A stretch of 64,000 bases of DNA from Acuticoccus yangtzensis (GTDB taxonomy: Bacteria; Pseudomonadota; Alphaproteobacteria; Rhizobiales; Amorphaceae), in contig NZ_MJUX01000008.1 in the NCBI RefSeq assembly GCF_001927245.1, positions 62,001 through 126,000 on the forward strand. Direction: 5' to 3'. Positions 29,570 through 38,846 of the stretch are shown piece by piece. Positions within the stretch are counted from its first letter, which is position 1. The number at the start of each line of letters is the position of its first letter. Both the position numbers and the translations under genes were made by a program. Under the pieces are notes generated by a model. It ran no database searches. It saw nothing but the letters and a program-made list of their open reading frames with translations, and had not been told where the DNA came from.

Positions 29570-29598
29570 GGTCGGCTTTCGAGCCGGCCTTTTTCTTT
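29570..29598 (+). terminator. Rho-independent terminator after the BA14K gene
   Basis: An 8-bp stem GGTCGGCT / AGCCGGCC (with one G-T pair) around the tetraloop TTCG is followed by TTTTTCTTTT. It starts 24 bases after the stop codon. Confidence 0.9.
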
Positions 29599-29678
29599 TG
29601 CGCAGCGTTTAGAAGTTTGCAATTGCAGCTACATTTAAATCTATCCACGGTTGCTGTGGATTAACCGTTGAAACCTAA

Positions 29679-29758
29679 GCTCAATCAAAGTACGGTAAAA
29701 ACAATCAAAAGTGGATTGAGCCCATTGCACGGAAACGCCGTATATACTAAAACGTGCA
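29679..29758. promoter_or_regulatory. Inverted repeats upstream of the ArsR-type gene
   Basis: Two perfect inverted repeats lie in this A+T-rich stretch: GCTCAATC (29679-29686) with GATTGAGC (29714-29721), and TGCACG (29726-29731) with CGTGCA (29753-29758). The second brackets TATACT, a good -10-like hexamer. ArsR-type repressors often bind inverted repeats over their own promoter, so autoregulation is plausible. Confidence 0.4.
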
Positions 29759-29790
29759 TATCGCAACCGAAGCGAGAGGATGAAGTTGCA

Positions 29791-30117
29791 ATGTCCGGTA
29801 CGAATGAACTGCTCGCGGTGTTTGCCGCCCTGTCAGACGAGACCCGTTTTGCCATCGTCAACCGCCTTCTGGATGATGGCGAGCTTCCGGTCGGTGCCAT
29901 CGCCGCACCGTTCAGCGTCACCCCTCCGGCCATCTCGCGTCACCTGCGTGTGCTCGAGACCGCCGGCCTGGTCGAACGGCGGATCGACCGTCAACGCCGC
30001 ATGATCCGCGTCCGCCCCGAGGCCCTCGACATTATCGGGGACTGGCTCGGCCAGCGCATCACCATTCTTCCGGAGCGTCCGGCGACCGGCGCCCGTCCCC
30101 TGGCGATGCATGCCTGA
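29791..30117 (+). CDS. ArsR-family winged-helix transcriptional regulator
   Basis: 108 residues from the ATG at 29791, preceded by GAGAGGA ten bases away. The fold reads [20 protein letters not shown], then [20 protein letters not shown] as recognition helices, then [19 protein letters not shown] as the wing. No cysteine metal-binding motif is present, so it is not a classical arsenic or cadmium sensor. No adjacent target gene points the same way. It resembles the SdpR/YgaV-like non-metal branch. The end of the gene is followed by a long gene-free stretch with a tandem array. Confidence 0.92.
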   Translation: MSGTNELLAVFAALSDETRFAIVNRLLDDGELPVGAIAAPFSVTPPAISRHLRVLETAGLVERRIDRQRRMIRVRPEALDIIGDWLGQRITILPERPATGARPLAMHA

Positions 30118-30645
30118 CGGCGCCCGGCGCTGACCGGTTCCGCCCGCGGCGGGTTGGTCATCAGGAGCGTCTCCCACCAGCGCACCGTGGGTGACCTTTT
30201 CTGAACCCCAACCCGACGGAAGGACAAAAGCGGAACTCACGTCATCGCCGGGATCGTCGACCCATCGTCGATGCTAGGCTCTCACGTCCCCGGTCATGTC
30301 CCGGCCTCGCCGGACAGGCTGACGGACCGACGCTTCCAAGCCGAATGCCGCGTCCGCGCGAATGCCGTGTCCGCGCGAGTGCCGTGTCCTCGCGAATGCC
30401 GTGCCCTCGCGAATGTCGTGCCCTCGCGAATGTGGTGTCCTCGCGAATGGCGTGCGCTCGCGGCGAGCACGCCGCGACCAACAGCCGCTGCGCCACCCCA
30501 CGCAAGCCGCTCTATTCGCCAACTCAGCCGCGGCGCAGGACGAAACCGCTGCATATTGCGCAGCGCAGGTCCCGCGCCGTAGCCACCCGGCCCGACTTCG
30601 GACAGCCGAAGCCGGAGCCGCACCTCGTGGTCCAGGTTTAGTGCC
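30118..30645. other. Gene-free stretch between the ArsR-type gene and transaldolase
   Basis: 528 bases with no convincing gene on either strand. It contains a 17-bp tandem array (30343-30461). Open frames crossing the array are periodic translations of the repeat in different frames and have no coding signs. The remainder shows no promoter, tRNA or terminator that I can support. Confidence 0.6.
30343..30461. repeat. 17-bp tandem repeat, seven copies
   Basis: Units begin at 30343, 30360, 30377, 30394, 30411, 30428 and 30445, each close to GAATGCCGTGTCCTCGC. The copies differ at two to four positions and the period is exactly 17 bases throughout. As 17 is not a multiple of three the array is unlikely to be coding. 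Confidence 0.93.
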
Positions 30646-31302
30646 TCAGAGGATCGACTGCCCCGTCGCCTTCCAGTCCGCCAGGAACTGCTCGAGCCCC
30701 TTGTCCGTCAGCGGATGGTGGATCAGCTTCGACAGGATCGCCGGCGGGATGGTCGCCACGTCCGCCCCCGCGATCGCCGCCATCTGCACATGGTTCGTCG
30801 TGCGGATCGACGCGGCGAGGATCTCCGTCGAAAGATCGTCGTAGTTGTCGTAGATCGCGCGGATCTCCTCGATCAGCTTCATGCCGTCGAGGCCCATATC
30901 ATCCAGCCGGCCGATGAAGGGCGAAATGAACGTCGCCCCCGCCTTCGCCGCCAGCAGCGCCTGGGCGGACGAGAAACAAAGCGTCACATTCACCATGTGG
31001 CCGTCGCCCGTCAGCGCGCGGCACGCCTTCAGCCCGTCCCACGTCAGCGGCAGCTTGATGGCGATGTTCGGCGCGATCTCGGCGAGCTTGCGCCCCTCGG
31101 CGATCATCCCGTCCTTGTCCACCGCCGTCACCTCGGCGCTCACGGGGCCGTCCACGATGGCGGCGATCTCGGCGATCACGTCCAGCATCGGCCGCCCCGC
31201 CTTCTTGATCAGCGAGGGATTGGTTGTCACACCGTCCAGCATGCCGGTTTCGGCGAGGGTCTCGATCTCGCTGACATCGGCTGTGTCGACAAAGAATTGC
31301 AT
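30646..31302 (-). CDS. Transaldolase of the small (TalC/FSA-type) family
   Basis: 218 residues from the ATG at 31302 ([14 protein letters not shown]). The family segments [29 protein letters not shown] (with the Schiff-base lysine) and [14 protein letters not shown] are present. The short form matches TalC/MipB, which acts as transaldolase in the pentose phosphate pathway; a few relatives are fructose-6-phosphate aldolases, and the motif context does not exclude that. It diverges from priA with 53 bases between the starts. Confidence 0.93.
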   Translation of the reverse strand: MQFFVDTADVSEIETLAETGMLDGVTTNPSLIKKAGRPMLDVIAEIAAIVDGPVSAEVTAVDKDGMIAEGRKLAEIAPNIAIKLPLTWDGLKACRALTGDGHMVNVTLCFSSAQALLAAKAGATFISPFIGRLDDMGLDGMKLIEEIRAIYDNYDDLSTEILAASIRTTNHVQMAAIAGADVATIPPAILSKLIHHPLTDKGLEQFLADWKATGQSIL

Positions 31303-31355
31303 CTGCGCTTCTCCCAAGGCACGTCTTGACGCCTCTCTACAGGATCGCGCCCGCA

Positions 31356-33488
31356 ATGACAGCCGCACGGATCTCGGTGCTGCTCCCCCATCGCCTCGGT
31401 CTGCTCACCTATGTTGCAGACGAACCCTACGCCCCCGGCGATGTCGTCGCGGTGCCCCTCGGCGCGCGCACCGTGGTGGGCGTGGTGTGGGACGACGCGC
31501 CGGACGCCACGATCGACGCCGCGCGCCTCAAACCCGTGAAGGGCCTCGCCAGCCGCATTCGCCTGACGCACGAGATGCGCGCCTTCGTCGACTTCCTCGC
31601 CCGCTACACCATGAGCGAGCGCGGCGCGGTGCTGAAGATGGTGCTCAGGAACGGCGAGGGCCTCGCCGACCCTCCCCCCCTCACCGCCCTCGCCCTCACC
31701 GGCACGGAGCCCGACCGCTGGACCCCCGCGCGCCAGAAGGTTCGCGACGCGCTCGGCGAGGGCCCCCTGCCGCGGCGCGACCTCACCGCCCGCTCAGGCG
31801 CGTCGGCCGCCGTCATCACCGGGCTTCTGAAGGCCGGCATCCTCGCCGAGATCGAGGTGGCGCCGCCGCCCCACCCCCGCCCCGTCCCGGAGGTGCCCAC
31901 CCTCTCCGCCGACCAGGCCGCCGCCGCCGCCGAGCTCACCGGCGACGGCTTCAAGGTCACGCTGCTGGAGGGCGTCACCGGGTCCGGCAAGACCGAGGTC
32001 TATTTCGAGGCGATCGCCGCCGCGCTGAAAGCCGGGCGCCAGGTGCTGGTGATGATGCCTGAGATCGCCCTCACGCCGATGGTGACGGCCCGCCTCACCC
32101 GCCGCTTCGGCGAGGTGCCGGAGGAGTGGCACTCCGAGCGCCCGGTCGCCGCCCGCGTCGCCCTGTGGCGCGATGCGGCGCGCGGCGAGGCGAAGATCGT
32201 CGTCGGCGCGCGATCGGCACTGTTCCTGCCCTTCGCCGATCTCGGCCTCATCGTGGTGGACGAGGAGCACGACCCGAGCTTCAAGCAGGAGGACGGAGTG
32301 ATCTACAACGCGCGCGACATGGCGGTGGCGCGCGCCCATGCGGCCGGGATCCCGGTGGTGCTCGCCTCCGCCACACCGTCGGTGGAAACGCGCATCAACG
32401 TCGAGCAGGGGCGCTACCACCGCGTCCTTCTGCCGGCGCGCCACAGCGGCACGGAGCTTCCCGCAATCGGCGCGGTGGACCTGCGCCGGGCGGCGCCGCC
32501 GCGGGGCGAATGGCTGTCGCCGCCGGTGCGCCGCGCGGTCACCGAGGCGCTGGAGGCGGGCGAGCAGGCGCTCCTCTTCCTCAACCGGCGCGGCTATGCC
32601 CCGCTCACCGTCTGCCGCAATTGCGGCCACCGCTTCCACTGCCCCAACTGCTCCGCCTCGCTGGTCGACCACCGCTTTCGCGCCCGCCTCGTCTGCCACC
32701 ATTGCGGCCACGACGAGCCGCGCCCCACCGGCTGCCCCGCCTGCAACGCCACCGACAGCCTCGTGCCCTGCGGCCCCGGCGTGGAGCGTGTCGAGGAGGA
32801 GGCGCGCACGCTGTGGCCGCACGCACGGGTGGAGGTGCTCTCCTCCGACCTCTCCGGCGGCGCGGCGGCCCTCGCCGAGGCGCTCGGCCGGGTGGAGCGG
32901 GGCGAGCGCGACATCATCGTCGGCACCCAGCTCGTCGCCAAAGGGTTCACCTTCCCGCGCCTGCAATTCGTCGCGGTGGTGGACGCCGATCTCGGCCTCG
33001 AGAACGGCGACCCGCGCGCCGCCGAGCGCACGTTTCAGCTTCTGACGCAGGTGACGGGGCGCGCCGGCCGCGTCCACGCCGGCGGGCGCGCCCTGCTGCA
33101 GACCCACGCGCCGGACCACCCGGTCATCCGCGCCATGGTGTTGGGCGACGGCGAGGCCTTCTACCGCGAGGAAACCGAGGCGCGGCGTGACGGCGGCCTG
33201 CCCCCGTTCCAGCGGCTCGCCTCGGTGATCGTCTCCGCGCCGGACCGGGCGGAGGCGCACGCCCACGCCGTCGCCCTCGCCCGTACGGCGCCGATGGACG
33301 GCGTGGAAGTTCTCGGTCCCGCCGAGGCGCCGCTCGCGATCCTGCGCGGGCGGCACAGGTTTCGGCTGCTCGTGCGTGCACCGCGCACTGCGCCGCTGCA
33401 GTCGATCATGGCCGACTGGCTCGCCAAGGTGCCGGTTCAGGGGCCGCTGCGCCGCGCGGTCGACATCGACCCCCAGTCTTTCCTTTAG
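31356..33488 (+). CDS. priA: Primosomal protein N' (replication restart helicase)
   Basis: 710 residues from the ATG at 31356. Seen: the 3'-end DNA-binding domain at the N-terminus, Walker [15 protein letters not shown] (about 206), Walker [15 protein letters not shown] with [14 protein letters not shown], and the zinc module with [13 protein letters not shown] and CHHCGHDE...GCPAC, giving eight cysteines. [12 protein letters not shown] belongs to the second helicase lobe. It reloads the replisome at stalled forks. The sequence is complete with all key residues. Confidence 0.97.
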   Translation: MTAARISVLLPHRLGLLTYVADEPYAPGDVVAVPLGARTVVGVVWDDAPDATIDAARLKPVKGLASRIRLTHEMRAFVDFLARYTMSERGAVLKMVLRNGEGLADPPPLTALALTGTEPDRWTPARQKVRDALGEGPLPRRDLTARSGASAAVITGLLKAGILAEIEVAPPPHPRPVPEVPTLSADQAAAAAELTGDGFKVTLLEGVTGSGKTEVYFEAIAAALKAGRQVLVMMPEIALTPMVTARLTRRFGEVPEEWHSERPVAARVALWRDAARGEAKIVVGARSALFLPFADLGLIVVDEEHDPSFKQEDGVIYNARDMAVARAHAAGIPVVLASATPSVETRINVEQGRYHRVLLPARHSGTELPAIGAVDLRRAAPPRGEWLSPPVRRAVTEALEAGEQALLFLNRRGYAPLTVCRNCGHRFHCPNCSASLVDHRFRARLVCHHCGHDEPRPTGCPACNATDSLVPCGPGVERVEEEARTLWPHARVEVLSSDLSGGAAALAEALGRVERGERDIIVGTQLVAKGFTFPRLQFVAVVDADLGLENGDPRAAERTFQLLTQVTGRAGRVHAGGRALLQTHAPDHPVIRAMVLGDGEAFYREETEARRDGGLPPFQRLASVIVSAPDRAEAHAHAVALARTAPMDGVEVLGPAEAPLAILRGRHRFRLLVRAPRTAPLQSIMADWLAKVPVQGPLRRAVDIDPQSFL

Positions 33489-33494
33489 CCGCCC

Positions 33495-34391
33495 TCACCC
33501 CACGGGGAAGGCGTGGTCCCAGGCGATCGGCACGAAGCGATAGGCCGCGCCCTCGGCGGCGATGTGGCCGATGCCGGGGAACGGCAGATGCATACCGGCC
33601 ACCAATGTTCCCGCACCGGCGACCTCCGCCAAGATCTTGCGCCGGGTGGCCACGGCCTGCGCACCGTCGATGTCGAACAGCACTTGGGCGTCGGGAAAGG
33701 CGAGCTGCACCGGGCCGATGTGAACGATATCGCCCCAGATGAGGAGTTCCGCCTCCCCGTCCGTCACGCGAAATCCGGTGTGACCGGGCGTGTGTCCGGG
33801 AAGGCTCACGGCCGCGACCCCCTCCTCCACCGGACCATCGGCGGTGATCGGCGACATCCGGCCCTCGTAGGCCGCGATCGACGCGGTGATGAGGTCGACG
33901 GTCTCGCGCCGCGAGTCGGGCACGTCGCTCGATCCGGTCCAGAAGGCGAGCTCGGCGTCCGCCACCTTCAGCGTGGCCCGCGGGAAGCGCGCCTCGCCCG
34001 AAGGCAGCGTCAAGGCGCCGATATGGTCGCGGTGCAGATGCGTGATCAAAATGGTGTCGACGTCGCCGGGCGTGACGCCGGCGGCCTCCATCACCTGCGG
34101 CATGCGGCCGATCAGCGGCCCCATGGACGGCGTTCCCCCGGCGTCCACGAGGATGGTCCGCCCGCCGCGCTGCAGCAGATAGGTGTTGACCGAGCCCGGA
34201 TAGCGATCTGTCGGCAGAAAATTCGCACGGAGGATCCCGGTGAAGTCGGCCTCGGCGACATCGGGAACGAGGCCGGGGCCCATTCCCATGCCGCCGTCCG
34301 CCAACGCGGTGACGGTCCACCCGCCGACGGCGATGCGGTGGAAGCCGGGAGACTGCTGCAAGGGCGCGGTGGTCTGAGCGTCGGTCGGCAT
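33495..34391 (-). CDS. Metallo-beta-lactamase-fold hydrolase, cytoplasmic paralogue
   Basis: 298 residues. The metal motif THLHRDHIGAL gives HxHxDH; later ligands lie in LPGHTPGHTGF and the GDIVH region. The start PGFHRIAVGGWTVTALADGG is shared with its neighbour at 34481-35461, which however has a Tat signal; this one lacks a signal peptide. The GHTPGHTG form is seen in quorum-quenching lactonases and related hydrolases, but the substrate is unknown. It lies 89 bases after its paralogue and is probably co-transcribed. It is convergent with priA, six bases away. Confidence 0.9.
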   Translation of the reverse strand: MPTDAQTTAPLQQSPGFHRIAVGGWTVTALADGGMGMGPGLVPDVAEADFTGILRANFLPTDRYPGSVNTYLLQRGGRTILVDAGGTPSMGPLIGRMPQVMEAAGVTPGDVDTILITHLHRDHIGALTLPSGEARFPRATLKVADAELAFWTGSSDVPDSRRETVDLITASIAAYEGRMSPITADGPVEEGVAAVSLPGHTPGHTGFRVTDGEAELLIWGDIVHIGPVQLAFPDAQVLFDIDGAQAVATRRKILAEVAGAGTLVAGMHLPFPGIGHIAAEGAAYRFVPIAWDHAFPVG

Positions 34392-34480
34392 GGGGCCTCA
34401 CGTAGGTTGCAGGGCGGCCGCGAAACCGCCCTGCGTCTGAGCTGAAATTCGGCGTTGACCCGCCGATAACACGGCAGCCG

Positions 34481-35461
34481 TCAGATGGTGTACTGCCAGG
34501 GGGCGGGGACCAGGCGATACCCGTCGCCGTCGCGGGACAAGTGGCCGAAGCCCGGGAACGGCAGGTGCATGCCGGCCACCATGATCCGCTCCTCGGCCAC
34601 CTCTTCCATGATGCGCTGGCGCGTGGCGACGGCCTCCTCCGGCGTCACGTCGAAGCCGATATAGACCTCCGGCGAGGGGAGCTGCAGCGGCGCGGCGTGG
34701 ATGATGTCGCCCCAGATGAGGAGCTCCTCCCCGCCGCCGGAAATGCGGAAGCCGGTGTGGCCGGGCGTGTGGCCGTAGAGCGCCACAGGCTCCACTCCGT
34801 CGATCACCGCGCCACCCTCGGCGAAGGTCGTGAGGCGCCCCTCGTATGCGGCTTGAACGCCCTGAACCGCGGCGACCGTGCCCCGCTGCGGCTCCGGGAT
34901 CGCATCGGCTTGGGCGGGATCGGTCCAGAACGACAGCTCACGCTCGGCGACGATCACCTGCGCGTTGGGGAAGACGGCCGCGCCGTCCGGAGCGACGAGA
35001 CCGCCGATGTGGTCGCCATGCATGTGCGTCAGAAGAACCGTCTCGACGTCCTCCGGCGCCACGCCGGCCGCCGCCATGTTCTCCGGCAGCTTACCCAGCG
35101 ACGGGCCCATTCCGCCGGCCGCGCCGGTGTCGATGAGGATGGTGCGCCCGCCCTGCTGCAGCATGAAGGCGTTGACCGCGGCGGGCACGGCCTCCGGCGG
35201 CAGGAAGGCATCCTCCAGAAGGGCGGCGAAATCCTCCTCGCTGAGTTCGGGGAAGAGGCGCGCGGGCATCGGGAAGCCGCCGTCGGACAGCGCGGTGACG
35301 ACCCAGTCGCCGAGCGTGAATCTACGGAAGGCGGGGGCCTGGGCGATGGCCGCGGCGCCGCCGGTGGCGGACGTCTGTGCGCGCGCCAGGGAGAGCGGGA
35401 ACGCGGCGGCGGTGCCCGCGAGCGCGGCGCCCCCCAAGAGATGGCGGCGATTGATGGTCAT
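34481..35461 (-). CDS. Metallo-beta-lactamase-fold hydrolase with Tat signal
   Basis: 326 residues from the ATG at 35461, with GAGGAG nine bases upstream. The leader MTINRRHLLGGAALAGTAAA carries the twin-arginine motif and a cleavage site after LARA (residue 28), so the enzyme is exported folded. The metal ligands lie in THMHGDHIGGL and YGHTPGHTGF, and GDIIH supplies the bridging aspartate. It shares the whole fold and many segments (NAFMLQQGGRTILIDTG, VAGMHLPFPGFGHL) with the next gene. A periplasmic and a cytoplasmic copy side by side suggests a compartmental split of the same chemistry; the substrate is unknown. Confidence 0.92.
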   Translation of the reverse strand: MTINRRHLLGGAALAGTAAAFPLSLARAQTSATGGAAAIAQAPAFRRFTLGDWVVTALSDGGFPMPARLFPELSEEDFAALLEDAFLPPEAVPAAVNAFMLQQGGRTILIDTGAAGGMGPSLGKLPENMAAAGVAPEDVETVLLTHMHGDHIGGLVAPDGAAVFPNAQVIVAERELSFWTDPAQADAIPEPQRGTVAAVQGVQAAYEGRLTTFAEGGAVIDGVEPVALYGHTPGHTGFRISGGGEELLIWGDIIHAAPLQLPSPEVYIGFDVTPEEAVATRQRIMEEVAEERIMVAGMHLPFPGFGHLSRDGDGYRLVPAPWQYTI

Positions 35462-35721
35462 GGGGATGCTCCTCATGTGCGGCCCGCCGGTCGGGATGGG
35501 GGCCTCGTTCGCAAGCGAGTTAGGCCGCGCATGCGCGAACGCAACCTTTGGAGAGGTGATGTTGCGCAAAAGATCGCGCGCCCCTGCCCGGCCGGCGAAC
35601 CGGGTCCCGCGCGGCACACCGGGTCCGCTCGCCCGTCCGGTCCTGCGCCCCCGTGGGCGGCCGGGCCCCCATGCGCGCGGATCCGTTGAAGTTTGCGGCC
35701 TCGTTGTCCACATCCTGGGGC

Positions 35722-35907
35722 ATGACAGACGATGCTCCCCCCCTGAGCGAGGCCGCCAAGCGCGCCCTCGCCGAGGCCGAGGCGCGGCGCAAGGCCGCGG
35801 CCGAGGCCGACGCCGACCCGCGCCCGCCCGAGGAAGGCGGCCGCGCCGGGCCAGAACCAGTGCGCTATGGCGATTGGGAGGTGAAAGGCATCGCCACCGA
35901 CTTTTGA
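35722..35907 (+). CDS. Succinate dehydrogenase assembly factor 4 (DUF1674)
   Basis: 61 residues from the ATG at 35722. The C-terminus GPEPVRYGDWEVKGIATDF matches the DUF1674/SdhAF4 family exactly; the N-terminal half is charged (EAAKRALAEAEARRKAAAEA). SdhAF4 binds flavinylated SdhA and protects it until SdhB joins. A lone sdhB lies at 42385-43164. The gene is divergent from the Tat metallohydrolase with 260 bases between. Confidence 0.9.
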   Translation: MTDDAPPLSEAAKRALAEAEARRKAAAEADADPRPPEEGGRAGPEPVRYGDWEVKGIATDF

Positions 35908-36017
35908 CGCGGTGGCGCGCGGCTGATCCGCTGGCGCGCGGCGCATCGAGTGTCGCGCGAGCCGCCTGCCTGCGCACGGCGCGGTGCGGCGAGCGATGCC
36001 GCCGCACCGGCCAACGG

Positions 36018-36461
36018 TTACCAGGAGCCGGTATTTTCCATCGACGACCACGGCTCGGCCGGGGCGAGGCTGTCGCCCTTCTGCAGAAGCTCGATGGAAA
36101 TCTCGTCCGGCGATTTGACGAAGGCCATGCGCCCGTCGCGCGGCGGACGGTTGATCGTCACCCCGCCGTCCATCAGCCGCTGACACGTTGCGTAGATGTC
36201 GTCGACCCGGAAGGCGAGATGGCCGAAATTGCGGCCGCCCGCATAGGCTTCGGGATCCCAGTTATAAGTCAGTTCGAGCATCGGCGCTTTGTCGTCGCTC
36301 GAAGCGCGGCCGACATCATCGGGCGCGGCGAGGAAGATCAGCGTATAGCGGCCTTGTTCGCTGTCCATCCGGCGGATTTCGCGCAGGCCGAGCTTGTTAC
36401 AATAAAAATCGAGGGACGCGTCGACGTCCGTGATCCGAACCATGGTGTGGAGGTATTGCAT
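36018..36461 (-). CDS. gloA: Lactoylglutathione lyase (glyoxalase I family)
   Basis: 147 residues. The two beta-alpha-beta-beta-beta modules are visible: [20 protein letters not shown] and [18 protein letters not shown], with LELTYNW and ISIELLQK supplying the metal glutamates. It converts the methylglyoxal-glutathione adduct to lactoylglutathione. The length fits the short nickel-type bacterial enzyme. It is not part of an obvious operon. Confidence 0.92.
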   Translation of the reverse strand: MQYLHTMVRITDVDASLDFYCNKLGLREIRRMDSEQGRYTLIFLAAPDDVGRASSDDKAPMLELTYNWDPEAYAGGRNFGHLAFRVDDIYATCQRLMDGGVTINRPPRDGRMAFVKSPDEISIELLQKGDSLAPAEPWSSMENTGSW

Positions 36462-36547
36462 GGGGACTCCGCTAGAATCGTTCCCCTCATTCTAGTCCAC
36501 TCTTCCCCGAGACCAACGCCTAACCGGCCGGGGATGCGCCGTTCGCC

Positions 36548-37015
36548 TTAACGAACGACGCAGGTCTGGGTGCGGCAGGTGGGCGACACGGTGCCCCGCG
36601 CCGGCGCGACGGTGGCGCGCGACCAATACCGCTCTTTCACCGGGTGATGGCCGAGCGTTCCGCGCACGGTGTGGCCGCAGCGAACGCCGCACTCGCGGCC
36701 GACGCGGATGGTCTCGGCCGCCACGATTCCATCGCTGTACACGACATCCTGGCGCACGAAGGTGGCCTGCGCCACCTCGTAGGACTGGTCGAGGGGCATC
36801 ACGTCGCTGCGCAATTGCGGCATATTGTATTCAGGCAGCGCGGGTTGCATCGCGGCCTGCGCCTGGCGGTCCGGATCAGCGGAGGCTCCGGACAAAGTCG
36901 TGATCACAATTGCAGCAGCAATAGTTAACGCGGTCGAGGCAACTCCCACCAGTTTGTGAAGAAACTCAAGATGACGGCTACGTTGATAACTCACTTTCAG
37001 CAACCCATGCTCCAT
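36548..37015 (-). CDS. Hypothetical secreted or membrane-anchored small protein with cysteine pairs
   Basis: 155 residues if the ATG at 37015 is used; ATGs further up cannot be excluded and the ribosome site is weak. A basic N-terminus (LLKVSYQRSRHLEFLHKL) is followed by a helix VGVASTALTIAAAIVITTL and a possible signal cleavage GASA|D. The C-terminal half has four cysteines in ECGVRCG and TCRTQTC. I do not recognise the family. It may be an exported protein with two disulfides. The neighbours are unrelated. Confidence 0.6.
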   Translation of the reverse strand: MEHGLLKVSYQRSRHLEFLHKLVGVASTALTIAAAIVITTLSGASADPDRQAQAAMQPALPEYNMPQLRSDVMPLDQSYEVAQATFVRQDVVYSDGIVAAETIRVGRECGVRCGHTVRGTLGHHPVKERYWSRATVAPARGTVSPTCRTQTCVVR

Positions 37016-37130
37016 CACACTACGCGCCCTGAGGCGCACGTACGTTCGCTCAATCCGGTTTCGTGACGATGCAGCCAATTCCGACATTTGAAACGTTCGC
37101 ACCTGGGAAGGTATACGATCGCGGCTTGGC

Positions 37131-37146
37131 AACGGTTGAGACCGTT
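37131..37146. promoter_or_regulatory. Perfect inverted repeat, possible operator
   Basis: AACGGT and ACCGTT separated by TGAG form a perfect 6-bp inverted repeat upstream of the gene starting at 37015. No T-run follows, so it is not a terminator. Confidence 0.3.
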
Positions 37147-37260
37147 ATTTGGTTTATTTCGCCCCAATTGCAACGGGGTCGTTTTTATAAGCTGGATTAA
37201 GGCATTTTTAAGTCTGCCGCCTGCCACAATCCTAGGATTATTTGCCGGGCGGCAGAGACG

Positions 37261-37297
37261 AAAAAGCGGCCGGACTCGGTGAAAGTCGGCCGCTTTC
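37261..37297 (-). terminator. Rho-independent terminator after the SH3-domain gene
   Basis: On the minus strand AAAGCGGCCGACT pairs with AGTC-C-GGCCGCTTT (one bulged C) around the loop TTCACCG and is followed by TTTTTC. It begins about 45 bases after the stop at 37342. Confidence 0.88.
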
Positions 37298-37341
37298 AGC
37301 CTCTTGCGGAGCCGGCGGCTCCGCATCGATGGCGCGTTCGA

Positions 37342-38007
37342 TCAGTTCATAACGTAGACGACATGCCGGTTTTCCGGCTCCACCAGCACAGGCGTGCCGT
37401 TGATGTTGACATAACGGTAAGGCGAGTCCGGGACCTCGTAGAGGACAACGTCGGCCGGGACGCCGACACCGACCATGACCTCACCGTCCAGATAAACCGG
37501 CTCAACGGGGTGTTCGGTCACGTAAACAACCGTACTATCAGCCACATGGAACGTGTCGGAGCCGCGCACGGCACCCTGTTCCACACCCTCGGCCAGGCCG
37601 CCGACGCCGCCCGAGACGACACCGACCGTTCCGCCGATCAGAGCGCCGGTCACCGCACCCGCGGTGTTGCCGATCGCATCCACCGTCTCCGCAGCGATCT
37701 CCGGCAGCAGGCCGCGCCGCTCGGTCACGACGACGGTGTCACCGGTATCCGCAGCGACCGTCAAATATTGGGCGAAGGAATAGCCGGTTTTCCCAGCATA
37801 CTCGACCTGGCACCACGTCGTATCGGCGACGCAACCGTCGATCGCCACACTGGAGCCAGCAGGGATCGTGTCGATCACAGCGTAGTTGCTGCCCGGGCCG
37901 GCGCGCATGTTGAGATCCGTGGTGACGGATCCTGCGGACTGAGCAAATGCGGCGGCGGGGATCAGCGCCGCGCCGGTCAGGGCGGCGCGCAATGCTGCTT
38001 TCTTCAT
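37342..38007 (-). CDS. Secreted SH3-domain protein with DUF1236-like tail
   Basis: 221 residues from the ATG at 38007, preceded by the perfect ribosome site AGGAGG. The signal peptide ends at AFA (residue 22). The bacterial SH3 domain reads LNMRAGPGSNYAVIDTIPAG and then WCQVEYAGKTGYSFAQYL. A glycine/valine-rich hydrophobic middle (about 110-145) follows, and the end (VPDSPYRYVNINGTPVLVEP) resembles DUF1236. Such proteins are common and abundant in Rhizobiales envelopes; the target is probably cell-wall or surface polymer. Confidence 0.87.
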   Translation of the reverse strand: MKKAALRAALTGAALIPAAAFAQSAGSVTTDLNMRAGPGSNYAVIDTIPAGSSVAIDGCVADTTWCQVEYAGKTGYSFAQYLTVAADTGDTVVVTERRGLLPEIAAETVDAIGNTAGAVTGALIGGTVGVVSGGVGGLAEGVEQGAVRGSDTFHVADSTVVYVTEHPVEPVYLDGEVMVGVGVPADVVLYEVPDSPYRYVNINGTPVLVEPENRHVVYVMN

Positions 38008-38190
38008 GGTATCCTCCTGTGGACGCCCAACCAACACGGGGAAGCCGGCGGCAGTTCCACCGGAGTCAGGAATTTGTGCAAGCGTGAAGCGCCACGATTC
38101 CGTTCGGTTACGCCACGAGTTTGCATCTGTTATGCGCAAAATGTAGAGCGTTGTGCGGGGACGTCGGCCCCCGGGACGGTCACTGCTCGG

Positions 38191-38748
38191 TCACGGCTCG
38201 AGCTCGGTGTCCCAATAGAGGAAGTCGAGCCAGCTTTCATGCAGGTAGTTGGGCGGGAAGAGGCGCCCGTTGTTGTGCAGGTCCTGCACCGTCGGCCGGA
38301 AGGGGTCCTGACGTGGGAACATCTCGGCCGCGCGGCAGCTCTTGTTGCCTTTGCGCAGATTGCAGGGCGAGCAGGCGGTGATCACGTTGTCCCACGTCGT
38401 CAGCCCGCCGCGTGAGCGGGGGACGAGGTGGTCGAAGGTCAGATCCTCGATCGACCCGCAATATTGACACTCGAACCGGTCCCGCAGGAAGACGTTGAAG
38501 CGGGTGAAGGCCGGGAAGCGTGCGGGCCGGATGTAGGTCTTGAGCGAGACCACCGAGGGAAGGCGCATCCGGAAGGACGGGCTGCGCACCTCGTGTGAAT
38601 ATTCGGAGACGATGTTCACCCGGTCCAGGAACACCGCCTTGATGGCGTCCTGCCAGGACCACAACGACAATGGATAATAGCTGAGCGGCCTGTAGTCCGC
38701 GTTGAGCACCAGTGTGGGGTGCGCATCGGGATGAACCGCTATGCCCAT
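38191..38748 (-). CDS. HNH endonuclease
   Basis: 185 residues. The HNH core carries FECQYCGSIEDLTFDHLVPR then GGLTTWDNVITACSPCNLRKG, with two CxxC pairs and the DH, N and H positions. The N-terminus VLNADYRPLSYYPLSLWSWQ and the end HNNGRLFPPNYLHESWLDFL place it in the widespread chromosomal HNH group of unknown role, found in most Rhizobiales and not tied to a phage or restriction cluster. Confidence 0.92.
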   Translation of the reverse strand: MGIAVHPDAHPTLVLNADYRPLSYYPLSLWSWQDAIKAVFLDRVNIVSEYSHEVRSPSFRMRLPSVVSLKTYIRPARFPAFTRFNVFLRDRFECQYCGSIEDLTFDHLVPRSRGGLTTWDNVITACSPCNLRKGNKSCRAAEMFPRQDPFRPTVQDLHNNGRLFPPNYLHESWLDFLYWDTELEP

Positions 38749-38846
38749 CCTATCTCGTCCGTCGTGATCGAGTGAGGTGTCTCATAACGCCCTTATCGTG
38801 CTCCAACGTGACGCCAATGTGAAGCCTATTCGCACGTCAGCGGCAC

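Larger units (their letters stand above)
37016..37341. other. Gene-free, A+T-richer stretch upstream of the small secreted protein
   Basis: 326 bases without a convincing gene. It holds the terminator of the SH3 gene (37261-37297) and the promoter region of the gene at 37015. A perfect inverted repeat AACGGT-TGAG-ACCGTT lies at 37131-37146, about 115 bases upstream of that start. Its base composition is visibly different from the G+C-rich surroundings. Confidence 0.55.

Noticed and set aside
30343-30461. CRISPR array
   Set aside because: Repeats are contiguous 17-bp units with no spacers and no cas genes nearby.
38191-38748. Restriction or homing HNH nuclease
   Set aside because: No methyltransferase partner, intron or phage genes; the protein is of the conserved chromosomal type.
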